NCBI GenBank assembly: GCA_017621035.1
Contig: JAGATY010000018.1
Location: 1 to 51,676 of the forward strand
Length of the DNA stretch: 51,676 nt
Reading direction: 5' to 3'
Source of the DNA: Bacteroides sp.
GTDB taxonomy: Bacteria > Bacteroidota > Bacteroidia > Bacteroidales > Bacteroidaceae
Shown: positions 42,776 to 51,603 of the stretch, one piece after another
Numbering within the stretch: position 1 is the first letter of the stretch
Layout: each line of letters opens with the position of its first letter
Translations under genes and position numbers: made by a program
Notes under the pieces: generated by a model
Databases searched by the model: none
What the model saw: the letters and a program-made list of their open reading frames with translations, nothing else
What the model was told of the DNA's origin: nothing

Positions 42776-43981
42776 TTATTTGATGCCGAGCTTCTTCTTG
42801 ATGTCCTTCGGGAGTGCATCCTTGTGAACCACAATGTTCATGGTCTTGTAGCGGGCGAATGCTTTAGAGGCATACCAGATACCTTCATACTTACCGGCCT
42901 TACCCCAAGAGTTCTTAACCATGTAGTACTCGTTGCCTTCCTGGTCTTTGGCAATACCATAGATTACCATACCGTGGTCATCGGTGGTTTCCCAGTTGTC
43001 GTAAGCCTTTTGGCGCTCTTCCTGAGTGCACCACTTCTGCGGTTGCGGCTTGGTATTGAGCTTCTTCTCTTCCGGTTTCATCTTCAGCCAGTGAGCCATG
43101 TCGCTGCCACTCAGTTCCTGAACCTTATCTACGTCCGGCATAACGGCTACTCCGTTACGGGTGAAGCCCTGCTCACTTACGTCACTACCCCAAGCAATGG
43201 TGTAGCCGTTCATGATGGCATTGTCAAACACCTGCATCAGCTCGTCGATAGGCAAGTTGTAGGACTGTGCCCAACGCCAGTTGTCCTGAATCTCCAGCAC
43301 AAATTGGCTGTAGAAAGGGTGATGGGTGTAAGAGGTCAGAGATACATAGTCGTCTGCATTCAAACCGGTTGATTCATAGAATGACATCGGTGTGTACTCC
43401 TTACCTTTGTAAGTGAACTTTTCGGGAGCTTTGCCCAGATAGATTTCATGGATGGCCTCGATGGCTTTCTTCCAAAGCGGGTTGCCATCGTTGTCGGTCT
43501 GCAGGCTACGAAGCTTACCCTTTGCAATGGCTGCCACAACAGCATCGCTCACGGCAGACAGCTCGGTGTGGTTGCTCAGTGTGTCACCATACATAACACC
43601 CGGGCGCATCTCCTCTTCGGGAACCAAGCCGTAGTGCTTCATACCATACAATACGTCGTAGAAAGAACCACCTTGTGAGAATGAGGCGTCACCGTGGGTA
43701 CGAACCGCTTTGTCGGCACGATCCAGGTAAGTCTTCTGCACGGTGTACATCTCGGCAAAGTCATACTCACCCTTGCCCATACGGAGCAGTTCGGCTTCCA
43801 GGAAACCGAAGCTGGAGTAGCACCAGCATGTTCCGGCACGATTCTGATTCTTTACGCTAGTGATGGGGTTTTCCTTTACCACGGTAAATACAAAGCCCTC
43901 ATCTTCCTTCTTGGGGGCATCCTGAGCCAGTGCGTTGAGGCTCATCAGACCCAATGATGCAATAAGCAGTGTCTTTTTCAT
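42776..43981 (-). CDS. C1 family cysteine peptidase (PepC/bleomycin hydrolase type), secreted
   Basis: This papain-fold peptidase has a signal peptide (MKKTLLIASLGLMSLNALAQ). The catalytic triad is visible as Gln46 and Cys52 in QNRAGTCWC, His in DDHGMVIYG and Asn in VKNSWGKAG. The overall order is that of PepC/bleomycin hydrolase aminopeptidases, and the 401-residue length is slightly shorter than the cytosolic family. Unlike those, it is exported and should act in the periplasm or at the surface. The N-terminal signal and the absence of a pro-domain are notable. It is monocistronic behind its own promoter. Confidence 0.9.
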   Translation of the reverse strand: MKKTLLIASLGLMSLNALAQDAPKKEDEGFVFTVVKENPITSVKNQNRAGTCWCYSSFGFLEAELLRMGKGEYDFAEMYTVQKTYLDRADKAVRTHGDASFSQGGSFYDVLYGMKHYGLVPEEEMRPGVMYGDTLSNHTELSAVSDAVVAAIAKGKLRSLQTDNDGNPLWKKAIEAIHEIYLGKAPEKFTYKGKEYTPMSFYESTGLNADDYVSLTSYTHHPFYSQFVLEIQDNWRWAQSYNLPIDELMQVFDNAIMNGYTIAWGSDVSEQGFTRNGVAVMPDVDKVQELSGSDMAHWLKMKPEEKKLNTKPQPQKWCTQEERQKAYDNWETTDDHGMVIYGIAKDQEGNEYYMVKNSWGKAGKYEGIWYASKAFARYKTMNIVVHKDALPKDIKKKLGIK

Positions 43982-44018
43982 TTCGATAAAATTGTTATAG
44001 ATTTCTAATTACGTGCCA

Positions 44019-44026
44019 CAAAGATA
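44019..44026 (-). promoter_or_regulatory. -7 element of the C1 peptidase promoter
   Basis: TATCTTTG on the minus strand matches the -7 consensus, 37 bp before the start codon. A TTTG lies 16 bp further upstream, a little closer than usual. Confidence 0.6.
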
Positions 44027-44097
44027 AGCAGAATATCGTAAACAAAGCTAACTTTGGCGCGTTAATTAGAAGATTTGTGTTGGAAAAGAGAAAACCA

Positions 44098-44976
44098 ATG
44101 AGTGAAAACAGTGAGAAAATAGAGACCCAAAGAGAGACATTTCAGATAACCGAAGAGGCTGGGCTGGTGCTGGAAGGTGGCGGAATGCGTGGGGTGTTTA
44201 CCTGCGGTGTGCTGGATAACTTTATGGATCGCGGCATACGCTTCCCTTACACCATTGGTGTCAGTGCCGGAGCTTGTAACGGTCTGTCTTACATGTCGAA
44301 ACAGCGCGGACGAGCCAAGTATAGCAACATCGACTTGTTGCAGCAGTACAACTACATAGGCTTGAAATATCTTCTGAAGAAGCGCAACATCATGGACTTC
44401 GACCTTCTTTTCCACACCTTTCCTAATAAGATTATTCCTTATGACTACGAGGGGTATGCCCACTGTCCGGAACGTTACGAGATGGTCACTACCAGCTGTG
44501 AAACCGGTGAAGCCTGCTACTACGAGGAGAAGCAGAGTCCCAAACGCATCATTGACATCGTGAAGGCCTCCAGCAGTCTCCCCTTTGTCTGTCCCATTGC
44601 TTACGTGGATGGGAAACCCATGCTGGATGGGGGCATTGCCGACTCCATTCCCCTGCTACGGGCACGAAGTTTGGGATATACCAAAAATGTGGTGGTGCTG
44701 ACCCGCAACCCCGGCTACCGGAAAACCATCAAGGGAACCAAGGTGCCTCCCTTCATCTACAAGCAATATCCCCGTTTGCGGGAAGCCATCAATCGCCGCA
44801 GCCATCTCTATAATGAGCAGCTTGAGTTGGTAGAACGCCTGGAGGCTGCCGGTGAGGTGCTGGTCATTCGTCCGCAGAAACCCTTGGAGGTGGATCGTAT
44901 CGAGAAGGACATCGACAAGCTGCTGGCACTCTATAACGAGGGGTATCAGCTGGCCTCCCAAATAGACTTCATTTGA
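44098..44976 (+). CDS. Patatin-like phospholipase (YjjU type)
   Basis: This serine acyl hydrolase has the Ser-Asp dyad of patatins. The oxyanion motif EGGGMRGVF is at residues 26-34, the nucleophile elbow GVSAG carries Ser56, and the partner Asp177 is in MLDGGIADSIP. The 292-residue size and the C-terminal VLTRNPGYRKT and QYPRLREAINRR segments resemble the YjjU subgroup of unknown physiological substrate. The ATG at 44098 was chosen over an in-frame GTG at 44077, since MSENSEK begins the conserved region. No signal peptide is visible, so it is likely cytosolic. It has no close partner: a minus-strand gene lies upstream and a repeat region downstream. Confidence 0.92.
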   Translation: MSENSEKIETQRETFQITEEAGLVLEGGGMRGVFTCGVLDNFMDRGIRFPYTIGVSAGACNGLSYMSKQRGRAKYSNIDLLQQYNYIGLKYLLKKRNIMDFDLLFHTFPNKIIPYDYEGYAHCPERYEMVTTSCETGEACYYEEKQSPKRIIDIVKASSSLPFVCPIAYVDGKPMLDGGIADSIPLLRARSLGYTKNVVVLTRNPGYRKTIKGTKVPPFIYKQYPRLREAINRRSHLYNEQLELVERLEAAGEVLVIRPQKPLEVDRIEKDIDKLLALYNEGYQLASQIDFI

Positions 44977-45079
44977 CACCCTTCGGAACCCTCGCTTTGA
45001 CCCTCGGCGACCTAGGCCTCGACCCTCGGCGACCTAAGGCCCGACCCTCGGCGACCTTCGGGGAGACCCTTCCGAACCT
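44977..45079 (+). repeat. 22-bp tandem repeat GACCCTCGGCGACCT, copy 2
   Basis: Three full 22-bp units (44999-45020, 45021-45042 and 45043-45064) lie between diverged half units. The array starts at the patatin stop codon, as the related array at 13891-13972 starts 27 bp after the recQ stop. This copy has one unit more. Confidence 0.88.
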
Positions 45080-45294
45080 ATCAGTTGACAAGGTGAGAAG
45101 TAGATGAATTGACAAGGTGGGGGAGGATCGTTATCTACTCGTTAACTCGTCCCCTATCAACCCGTCATCTCGTCCCTTGTCAACTTGTCAACCCGTCTCT
45201 TGTCAACTTACATATTTCTTCTATTTCCTTTGGCAGATAGAGAAATTAGTTGTTCCTTTGTATGTAAACTGTAAAACTTCAAACAAACAATATC
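45080..45294. other. Intergenic stretch with TTGTCAAC repeats
   Basis: TTGACAAGG occurs twice (45086 and 45110) and TTGTCAAC three times in the opposite sense (45178, 45186 and 45200), so the segment is rich in short inverted repeats. The glutamine synthetase promoter lies at its end. No gene is supported. Confidence 0.65.
45229..45260 (+). promoter_or_regulatory. Probable promoter of the glutamine synthetase gene
   Basis: TTTG (45229-45232) and TTCCTTTG (45253-45260, one mismatch to TAnnTTTG) are 20 bp apart, 35 bp before the start codon. Confidence 0.55.
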
Positions 45295-46797
45295 ATGAAT
45301 ACAGACATTGCACTAAGTGCCAACCCGCTGGTGGCTTACCTGCAGAAACCCTCTGCAGAGTTTACTAAGGCAGACATCATCCGCTACATCACGGAAAATG
45401 AAATCCGCATGGTAAACTTTATGTACCCTGCAGGCGATGGACGCCTGAAGACGCTGAACTTCGTTATCAATAATCTTACTTACCTGGAAACCATACTCAC
45501 CTGTGGTGAGCGTGTGGATGGTTCCAGCCTCTTCCCCTTTATCGAGGCGGGCAGTAGCGACCTCTATGTGGTGCCCCGTTTCCGTACCGCCTTCCGAGAC
45601 CCCTTTGCCGAAATTCCTACCCTTGCCATGCTCTGCTCTTTCTTCAACAAAGATGGCGAGCCGCTGGAAAGCTCTCCCGAGTACACCCTGCACAAGGCTT
45701 GTAAGGCTTTCCGCGAAGTGACCGGCATGGAGTTTCAGGCCATGGGTGAGTTGGAGTATTATGTAATAGATAAGGTGTCGCCCCTCTTTCCGGCTACCGA
45801 CCAGAAGGGCTATCACGAGTCTGCCCCCTTTGCCAAGTTCAACGACTTCCGCACTCGTTGCATGGATTACATTGCCAAGGCAGGCGGGCAAATCAAGTAT
45901 GGACACTCGGAAGTGGGCAACTTCACGCTGGGGGACATGAGTTATGAGCAGAATGAGATTGAGTTTCTGCCCGTGGCTGCCGAAGATGCGGCCGACCAGC
46001 TGGTATTGGCCAAATGGATCATTCGCAACTTGGCTTGCAGAGAATCGTTGGACGTGACCTTCGCTCCCAAGATTACGGTGGGAAAGGCCGGCTCGGGACT
46101 GCACATCCACATGCGTATCATGAAAGAGGGTGTCAACCAGATGCTGAAGGAGGGTGCGCTTTCTGAAACCGCCCGTCGAGCCATTGCCGGCATGATGCAG
46201 CTGGCTCCCTCTATTACAGCATTCGGTAATACCAATCCTACCTCATACTTCCGCCTTGTACCCCATCAGGAGGCACCTACCAACATCTGCTGGGGTGACC
46301 GCAACCGCTCGGTGCTGGTGCGTGTGCCACTGGGATGGACGGCCAAGAGTGATATGTCGCATCTGGCCAACCCGTTGGAAGCTGAATGTCTGTATGATAC
46401 CACCCAAAAACAGACGGTGGAGATGCGTTCACCGGATGGCTCGGCCGACCTCTATCAGCTGATTGCCGGCTTGGCAGTGGCTTGTCGCCACGGTTTCGAG
46501 CTGGAGAATGCTTTGGAAATTGCAGACAGAACCTACGTCAATGTGAACATCCACCGGCAAGAGAATGCCGACAAGCTGAAGTCTCTGGAACAACTTCCGG
46601 ACAGTTGTGAGGCTTCGGCCGATTGCTTGGAACGTCAGCGTGCCATCTTTGAACAGCACAAAGTCTTCTCTCCGGCCATGATTGACGGCATCATTGCCAA
46701 GCTTCGTGCTTATGGAGATCGCACCCTGCGTCACGACCTGGAAGGCAAACCCAACGAGATGATGGCCCTGGTGAAACGCTACTTCTACTGCGGATAA
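45295..46797 (+). CDS. Glutamine synthetase family protein
   Basis: This 500-residue enzyme belongs to the glutamine synthetase/gamma-glutamyl ligase fold. The beta-grasp domain holds MVNFMYPAGDGRLK and the catalytic domain holds MGELEYYVIDK, NEIEFLP, AGSGLHIHMRI, GNTNPTSYFRLVPHQEAPTNICWGDRNRSVLVRVPLG and VEMRSPDGSADLY, which include the expected metal-binding Glu and His and the substrate Arg positions. It differs from the classical type I GlnA, and no adenylylation Tyr motif could be recognised. Glutamine synthesis from glutamate and ammonium is the likely reaction, though related proteins act on other amines. It is monocistronic. Confidence 0.9.
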   Translation: MNTDIALSANPLVAYLQKPSAEFTKADIIRYITENEIRMVNFMYPAGDGRLKTLNFVINNLTYLETILTCGERVDGSSLFPFIEAGSSDLYVVPRFRTAFRDPFAEIPTLAMLCSFFNKDGEPLESSPEYTLHKACKAFREVTGMEFQAMGELEYYVIDKVSPLFPATDQKGYHESAPFAKFNDFRTRCMDYIAKAGGQIKYGHSEVGNFTLGDMSYEQNEIEFLPVAAEDAADQLVLAKWIIRNLACRESLDVTFAPKITVGKAGSGLHIHMRIMKEGVNQMLKEGALSETARRAIAGMMQLAPSITAFGNTNPTSYFRLVPHQEAPTNICWGDRNRSVLVRVPLGWTAKSDMSHLANPLEAECLYDTTQKQTVEMRSPDGSADLYQLIAGLAVACRHGFELENALEIADRTYVNVNIHRQENADKLKSLEQLPDSCEASADCLERQRAIFEQHKVFSPAMIDGIIAKLRAYGDRTLRHDLEGKPNEMMALVKRYFYCG

Positions 46798-46814
46798 TCC
46801 CTGCTTTGAGATAC

Positions 46815-46852
46815 AAAAAACGCCCCGTCTTCTTTCAGACGAGGCGTTTTTT
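46815..46852. terminator. Bidirectional Rho-independent terminator
   Basis: AAAACGCC(C)CGTCT pairs with AGACGAGGCGTTTT around TCTTTC, with A and T runs at both sides. It serves the glutamine synthetase gene and, on the minus strand, the small membrane protein. Confidence 0.88.
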
Positions 46853-46905
46853 AATGGCTGCTTTGTATTCTTCTAAATATAATCAAAACAGCTTCTTCTA
46901 GAGGA

Positions 46906-47094
46906 TTACTTTAACATCTTCGGCAGGTTCTCGCGACCCCAGAAGTAGTAAACTGCAATACCCACCCAGCTTGTCAGCAGGATAACGATGGCAACCAACA
47001 GTTTCTTTACACCGTCAACCGGCCACTTCATGATTTCCAACACGGCCTTTACAGCCAGAACCAAACCGATAATCCAAACGATAAATCCAATCAT
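46906..47094 (-). CDS. Small membrane protein with two helices (PLDc_N-like)
   Basis: This 62-residue protein has a first helix (IGFIVWIIGLVLAVKAVLEIM), a short charged loop (KWPVDGVKK) and a second helix (LLVAIVILLTSWVGIAVYYFWG), ending RENLPKMLK. The YYFWGR ending of the second helix resembles the short N-terminal membrane module (PLDc_N) found alone in small proteins. No function can be assigned. It has a terminator at its end and a gap of about 330 bp before the fimbrial promoter. Confidence 0.7.
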   Translation of the reverse strand: MIGFIVWIIGLVLAVKAVLEIMKWPVDGVKKLLVAIVILLTSWVGIAVYYFWGRENLPKMLK

Positions 47095-47404
47095 AGTGCT
47101 ATTATAGATTAGTTAAACAATAGAAGTTTCAGGCCAAAAGTACGCATTATAATTGAAACCCGGAAACTTTTCTGTCTAAAAGTCAGTTTCCTTACCCACT
47201 ATTACCCTCTTTTCCCACATCGGCTTGCCAAATTCTCAATCAGTCAGCTTGTTCGTGTGCCTGTTTGCTGACTTTTTCTCTTCTACTTTACCGGTTTTTT
47301 TCTCATCGGTCGGAAGTGTGTAAAAGAACACTTTACACTTTTTGCCTATAGGAAGCATTTTGAATAACTTTTACTCTCTTTTTAGGAAAAAAGTTGAATG
47401 TTTA

Positions 47405-47436
47405 TTTGAAAGTTATCAAAATACTATCTATTTTTG
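47405..47436 (+). promoter_or_regulatory. Promoter of the Mfa1-type fimbrial operon
   Basis: TTTG (47405-47408) and TATTTTTG (47429-47436) are 20 bp apart and match the Bacteroidales consensus. Transcription should begin near 47443, leaving a leader of about 330 nt before the first gene. Confidence 0.75.
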
Positions 47437-47442
47437 CAGCAT

Positions 47443-47774
47443 CCGAAGCTAGCCCGGAGGGGTTAGCGGGTATTGGTTTTTTGAAAAAGGCGTTTACGAA
47501 CGTTATCTTCTAAGTCCAAATCTCGCAAATTTGTATCTACAAGAAGATGCGGCAACGGAAACGTCCATGGAAGATGTGTATATGTACACACCACGTGAGG
47601 TGGTGTCTCTTATAACATCTTGGCGTGGGCTAGCTCTCGTTGCTTATCCTTGTAGATGGGCAATGCGAGAGCCTGGGCTTGGGATAAGCAGAGTACAGAC
47701 TCCCATGCCTTTTTTGTTGATTAGACCGAATCCGAGGAGTCTATAAGGTCGACAAAATACAAATAGGAACTGCT
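47443..47774 (+). promoter_or_regulatory. Long structured 5' leader of the fimbrial operon
   Basis: Three hairpins can be drawn: GCTAGCCC with GGGGTTAGC (47448-47467), ACACCAC with GTGGTGT (47588-47606) and GCTCTCG with CGAGAGC extended by TTGC/GCAA (47633-47672). A competing pairing, GCTTATCC (47642-47649) with GGATAAGC (47682-47689), overlaps the third stem and would make a pseudoknot or an alternative fold. No T-tract terminator follows. Short open frames inside have no family resemblance. Confidence 0.6.
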
Positions 47775-48419
47775 ATGAAGAGTTGCTGTCAGGAACAGGC
47801 CCACTTCTCCACACACATCTCTGCTCATCGTCTGCCAATATGCAGATGGGCATTCTCTATCCTGCTTCTCATTGGAGTTTTCATGCCGCTCAAGGCACAA
47901 GACATAGCCGTCAAGAGCAACCTCCTTTACGATGCCACAGCCACTGTCAACCTGGGCATTGAGTTTCCGCTTGCAGCCAAGTGGACGTTTGACCTTTCCG
48001 GTAACTACATGGGCTGGAAGATTACCGACAGCAGTCGCTGGAAACACTGGATGTTGCAACCCGAAGCGCGTTACTGGTTCTGCGATCGCTTTGTAGGACA
48101 CTTCCTGGGAGTGCATGCCCACGGGGGTAAGTACAACATCGGGGGAATAGACAACGGCATCAATTTCTTAGGTACAGATTTCTCCCAACTTTCTGACTAT
48201 CGCTACCAAGGCTGGTTCCTCGGAGCCGGTATCGGTTACGGCTACTCCTGGATTCTGAACAAACACTGGAACCTGGAGGCTGAAATCGGTTTGGGTTATG
48301 CCTATACCCGTTACGACAAGTTCCCGTGTGCCAACTGTGGTGACAAACTTGCCGAAGACGAACCTCATCACTATGTCGGCCCTACCAAGGCAGCCGTCAG
48401 TCTTATTTACTCATTCTAA
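47775..48419 (+). CDS. DUF3575 outer-membrane beta-barrel protein
   Basis: This 214-residue protein has an extended, Cys/His-containing N-region (residues 1-24), a signal helix (WAFSILLLIGVFMPLKAQ) and the DUF3575 core from DIAVKSNLLYDATATVNLGIEF. Its barrel-like strands end in AAVSLIYSF with a terminal Phe. Alternation of hydrophobic and polar residues suggests an eight-stranded outer-membrane barrel. It is the first gene of an Mfa1-type operon, 12 bp before the DUF3868 gene. A distant relative ends the cluster at 15096. Its role in fimbria production is inferred from this recurrent position. Confidence 0.88.
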   Translation: MKSCCQEQAHFSTHISAHRLPICRWAFSILLLIGVFMPLKAQDIAVKSNLLYDATATVNLGIEFPLAAKWTFDLSGNYMGWKITDSSRWKHWMLQPEARYWFCDRFVGHFLGVHAHGGKYNIGGIDNGINFLGTDFSQLSDYRYQGWFLGAGIGYGYSWILNKHWNLEAEIGLGYAYTRYDKFPCANCGDKLAEDEPHHYVGPTKAAVSLIYSF

Positions 48420-48431
48420 AACAGGGCAGCT

Positions 48432-49886
48432 ATGAAGAATAAAATTCGTTTCAGTTTACTGGCGCTATTATATATAATAGGTGTAAAGGCTCAAGAGAGT
48501 GGGGTAGCCATGCAGAGCATTATGGGCGGGCAGGTGAAAGTTTCCAACCTGAACGTGGCTCGCAATGATGACAAGCTGTTTGTTTCTATGCAGCTGGACT
48601 TCTCTGCCCTCCACCTGAAGAGCAATCATGAGTTGCTGCTCACACCCACCATCATGGCCGACGAAGATACCCTTCAGCTGAAGTCAATCCTGGTGGCCGG
48701 TCGTAACCGTTACTACCTGCATCAGCGGAACGATGGCAAGAGTGTGGACTATGCCCTCTATCGGGCCGGCAGTACCAATGCTGTGGAGTATCAGACACTG
48801 GTTACTTATCAGGAGTGGATGGGCCTGGCACAACTCTCCTTGCAGGAAGACCTCTGCGGATGTCACAACATACTGCTAGACAATAGCGAAAGTCCACTTC
48901 TGGCACTAGATCTTCAGCCGGAAGTCTACCAACCTATGTTTGTCTACGAGCCTCCCAAGCGTGAGGCTGTCAAGTTGCGTGCTGTAACCGGACAGGCGTT
49001 TATCGACTTCCCGGTTAGCCAGACCGTTATCTATGAAGACTATCGGAACAATCCGCGTGAGTTGCAGAAGATTATCGCCACCATCGATGTGGTAAAGAAT
49101 GACCCCGATGTGCGCATCACGGCCATGAGTTTCAAGGGACATGCCTCTCCCGAAAGCCCCTATAGCAACAATACTCGCTTGGCTAAGGGGCGTACCGAGG
49201 CGCTGAAAAAGTATGTACAACGTCTCTATAGCTTCTCCGACACCCTGATTACCACCTCTTATGAGCCGGAAGACTGGGCAGGCCTGCGTGCCTATGTGGA
49301 GCAGTCGGGCTTGGAGCATAAGCAAGAGATACTGGCCATCATCGACAGCTCTCGTGAACCCGATAACAAAGAGTGGGTGCTGAAGAAGAGCTACCCCGAA
49401 GAGTACCGCTTCCTGCTGCAGAATTGTTACCCGGCCTTGCGTCACTCCGACTACCGCATCGAGTACATCGTTCGCCCCTACAACAACCTGGAAGAGGCTC
49501 GTCGGGTCATGAAGGAGGCTCCCGGAAAACTCTCTCTGCAAGAGATGTATATGGTTGCCAACAGCTACGAACCGGGTAGTGAAGAGTATAATGATGTGTT
49601 CGAGACCATGGGACGCCTCTATCCGAACGACCCCGTGGCCAACCTCAATGCAGCCAATGCAGCAATGGGACGTGGCGACCTGGTGGGAGCTAAGAAGTAC
49701 CTGACAAAGGCCGGCGAGGGCGGACAAGCTTACTATGCCCGTGGTGTGCTGGCCGGTCTGGAGGGTGACTATCCAGCAGCCAAAGCCTACTTCCGAAAGG
49801 CTCAGGAACTGGGCATTGCCGAGGCCGAGGGTAGCCTCCGAAGCATCGAAGAGCTGGAAAAGAAGACAACAAACTTGGGAAAATAA
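48432..49886 (+). CDS. DUF3868 protein with OmpA-like and TPR-like regions
   Basis: This 484-residue protein has a signal peptide ending GVKAQ, an N-terminal DUF3868 domain (about residues 25-165) and an OmpA-like region (about 195-360). The latter carries ITAMSFKGHASPESPYSNNTRLAKGRTEALKKYVQ, in which SFKGHASPESPY.N..LA..R matches the peptidoglycan-binding loop. A C-terminal TPR-like part (about 370-470) contains PNDPVANLNAANAAMGRGDLVGAKKYL. Such proteins accompany Mfa1 fimbriae and may link the fimbrial base to the cell wall or outer membrane. It is 12 bp after the DUF3575 gene and 32 bp before the major fimbrillin. Confidence 0.88.
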   Translation: MKNKIRFSLLALLYIIGVKAQESGVAMQSIMGGQVKVSNLNVARNDDKLFVSMQLDFSALHLKSNHELLLTPTIMADEDTLQLKSILVAGRNRYYLHQRNDGKSVDYALYRAGSTNAVEYQTLVTYQEWMGLAQLSLQEDLCGCHNILLDNSESPLLALDLQPEVYQPMFVYEPPKREAVKLRAVTGQAFIDFPVSQTVIYEDYRNNPRELQKIIATIDVVKNDPDVRITAMSFKGHASPESPYSNNTRLAKGRTEALKKYVQRLYSFSDTLITTSYEPEDWAGLRAYVEQSGLEHKQEILAIIDSSREPDNKEWVLKKSYPEEYRFLLQNCYPALRHSDYRIEYIVRPYNNLEEARRVMKEAPGKLSLQEMYMVANSYEPGSEEYNDVFETMGRLYPNDPVANLNAANAAMGRGDLVGAKKYLTKAGEGGQAYYARGVLAGLEGDYPAAKAYFRKAQELGIAEAEGSLRSIEELEKKTTNLGK

Positions 49887-49918
49887 TTAACTAATTGTAT
49901 AACTAAACACGCTTTAAA

Positions 49919-51589
49919 ATGATGAAAAGTTTTAGTAAATTGATGTTCGCAGCCCTACTAGTCACAGGCTTCTGGGCTTGCAGTGACGAGGTGGATGTGC
50001 CGGACAATGGCGGTACAGAAACTAAGGACAAGGTGTACATGTCGTTTGACTTACAGTTGCCGACAGCAACACGTAGTGCAACGGATGCTACGGGTACAAC
50101 AAACTCTGATGCCAATCCTGATTCAGAGGAAGGTTCTGATGCAGAAAATGCAGTTTCTTCTATGTGTGTTGTTTTGGCAACTAAAGATAATTCTAATAAT
50201 TTTACACAAGCTGCAACTTCAAATCTTCTAAAGCCACAATCTATAGATAATCCTGATGGATATACAGGTTCTGGCGATGGCCCTTATATCGCAACTTTTG
50301 AAGAAGATGCATTGAATATTCCAGAAGGTACAAGTGTAACTGTTTTTGTTGTATGTAATCCTGACGTGGATGCAACTGGAAATCCTGACGTGTCTAATTT
50401 GTTCACTAAAACAGGAACTGTTGCTGAGAACGATAAGGAATTGACTTCAACTATTGCCAAAGCAAATAACTTTTTGATGACCAATGCAAAGGCAACTACA
50501 ACAATTACAATGCCTTCTACAGCAGTATTAAATGCTAGTACAAAGAGTAACCCAATAGATTTGGGTGAAGTACAGGTAGAGCGTGTAGCAGCACGTTTCG
50601 ACTATAAAGATGGTTCTCCTGCAGATACAGATGATCATACTTACCCTATTGAAAATACAGGAGTAAACGTAGTCTTGACAGATATTGCTTTAATGAACTT
50701 GAGTAAAAACTATTATTATCTACGTCGTGTATCACCAGGTAGTTCTAGTAATGCAAATCAGTACACTGCAGAATCTTATACAATTGCAGGAACAGAATTG
50801 AACAATAATTTTGTGGTAGATACCGATGCTGCTGATAAATTGAAAGGAAGTGATTTGTCTGCAAATTATTTCTACCATGTTGGTTCTGGAGATGTAATTG
50901 ACCCAACCTCTTCGAGCTTTGACTATAAGCAATTGTCAACTCTTTCTACCGATGATAAGTGGTCAGGTGCTGATGGTTATAAAGTATGGCGTTATGCAAC
51001 AGAAAATACAATGCCTAGCGTTAATAGCCAGCTTCATAAATATACAACTGGTGTCATCTTTAAAGGTAAACTTACTGAGACAACTACAGATGAAAATACT
51101 AAGTTGTTAGATGGAACTAATGCTGTTTATGTGTTTGGTAATAAATTGTATGGTTCATGGGCAAAAGTAGGGGCTGCAGCAAAAGCAACAGATGCTGATG
51201 CAAGTCTGAAAGCTGCTTATGAAAGTATAGCTAATGGAGATACAGCTCCGGACAAGAGTGATGCAGCTAATGTAGGCTTTACAGTTTACGAGCCTACGGA
51301 TGATGGTGTTTATAATGTATATTATTACTATTGGAACCGTCATAATGATAATGCCACTTCAAATGATAAAAAAGAAACAGAAATGGGTATCATGGAGTAT
51401 GCAGTAGTTCGTAACAATGTTTATAAGCTGTCTGTAACTGGTATCAATCTCTTTGGTCACCCTGCAGATCCTGAAGGTGACCCGGATCCGGAAGACCCGG
51501 AAGATCCGGACGAAGAAAAGATTACTTATTTAAGAGTCTCTGTTCGCGTCCTCCCCTGGGTCGTTCGTGTTAACAACATTGAATTCTAA
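49919..51589 (+). CDS. Major fimbrillin, Mfa1 type lipoprotein precursor
   Basis: This 556-residue precursor is the likely shaft subunit of a type V fimbria. A lipobox (LLVTGFWAC, Cys20) is followed by KVYMSFDLQLPTATRSATDA, where ATRS is a plausible Arg-specific processing site as in other fimbrillins. NPIDLGEVQVERVAARFDYKDG, NYYYLRRVSPG and the C-terminal donor-strand-like EKITYLRVSVRVLPWVVRVNNIEF mark the Mfa1 fold. The acidic repeat DPEGDPDPEDPEDPDEE precedes the last strand. Composition changes sharply inside the gene: the first ~180 nt and the last ~100 nt are GC-balanced like the neighbours, while the middle is clearly AT-rich. This pattern suggests replacement of a variable central cassette. 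It lies 32 bp after the DUF3868 gene. Confidence 0.9.
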   Translation: MMKSFSKLMFAALLVTGFWACSDEVDVPDNGGTETKDKVYMSFDLQLPTATRSATDATGTTNSDANPDSEEGSDAENAVSSMCVVLATKDNSNNFTQAATSNLLKPQSIDNPDGYTGSGDGPYIATFEEDALNIPEGTSVTVFVVCNPDVDATGNPDVSNLFTKTGTVAENDKELTSTIAKANNFLMTNAKATTTITMPSTAVLNASTKSNPIDLGEVQVERVAARFDYKDGSPADTDDHTYPIENTGVNVVLTDIALMNLSKNYYYLRRVSPGSSSNANQYTAESYTIAGTELNNNFVVDTDAADKLKGSDLSANYFYHVGSGDVIDPTSSSFDYKQLSTLSTDDKWSGADGYKVWRYATENTMPSVNSQLHKYTTGVIFKGKLTETTTDENTKLLDGTNAVYVFGNKLYGSWAKVGAAAKATDADASLKAAYESIANGDTAPDKSDAANVGFTVYEPTDDGVYNVYYYYWNRHNDNATSNDKKETEMGIMEYAVVRNNVYKLSVTGINLFGHPADPEGDPDPEDPEDPDEEKITYLRVSVRVLPWVVRVNNIEF

Positions 51590-51603
51590 AAACAATTTCA
51601 TCA

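Noticed and set aside
47405-47774. Invertible promoter for the Mfa1-type operon
   Set aside because: I see no inverted repeat pair flanking the promoter; the hairpins are all within the leader.
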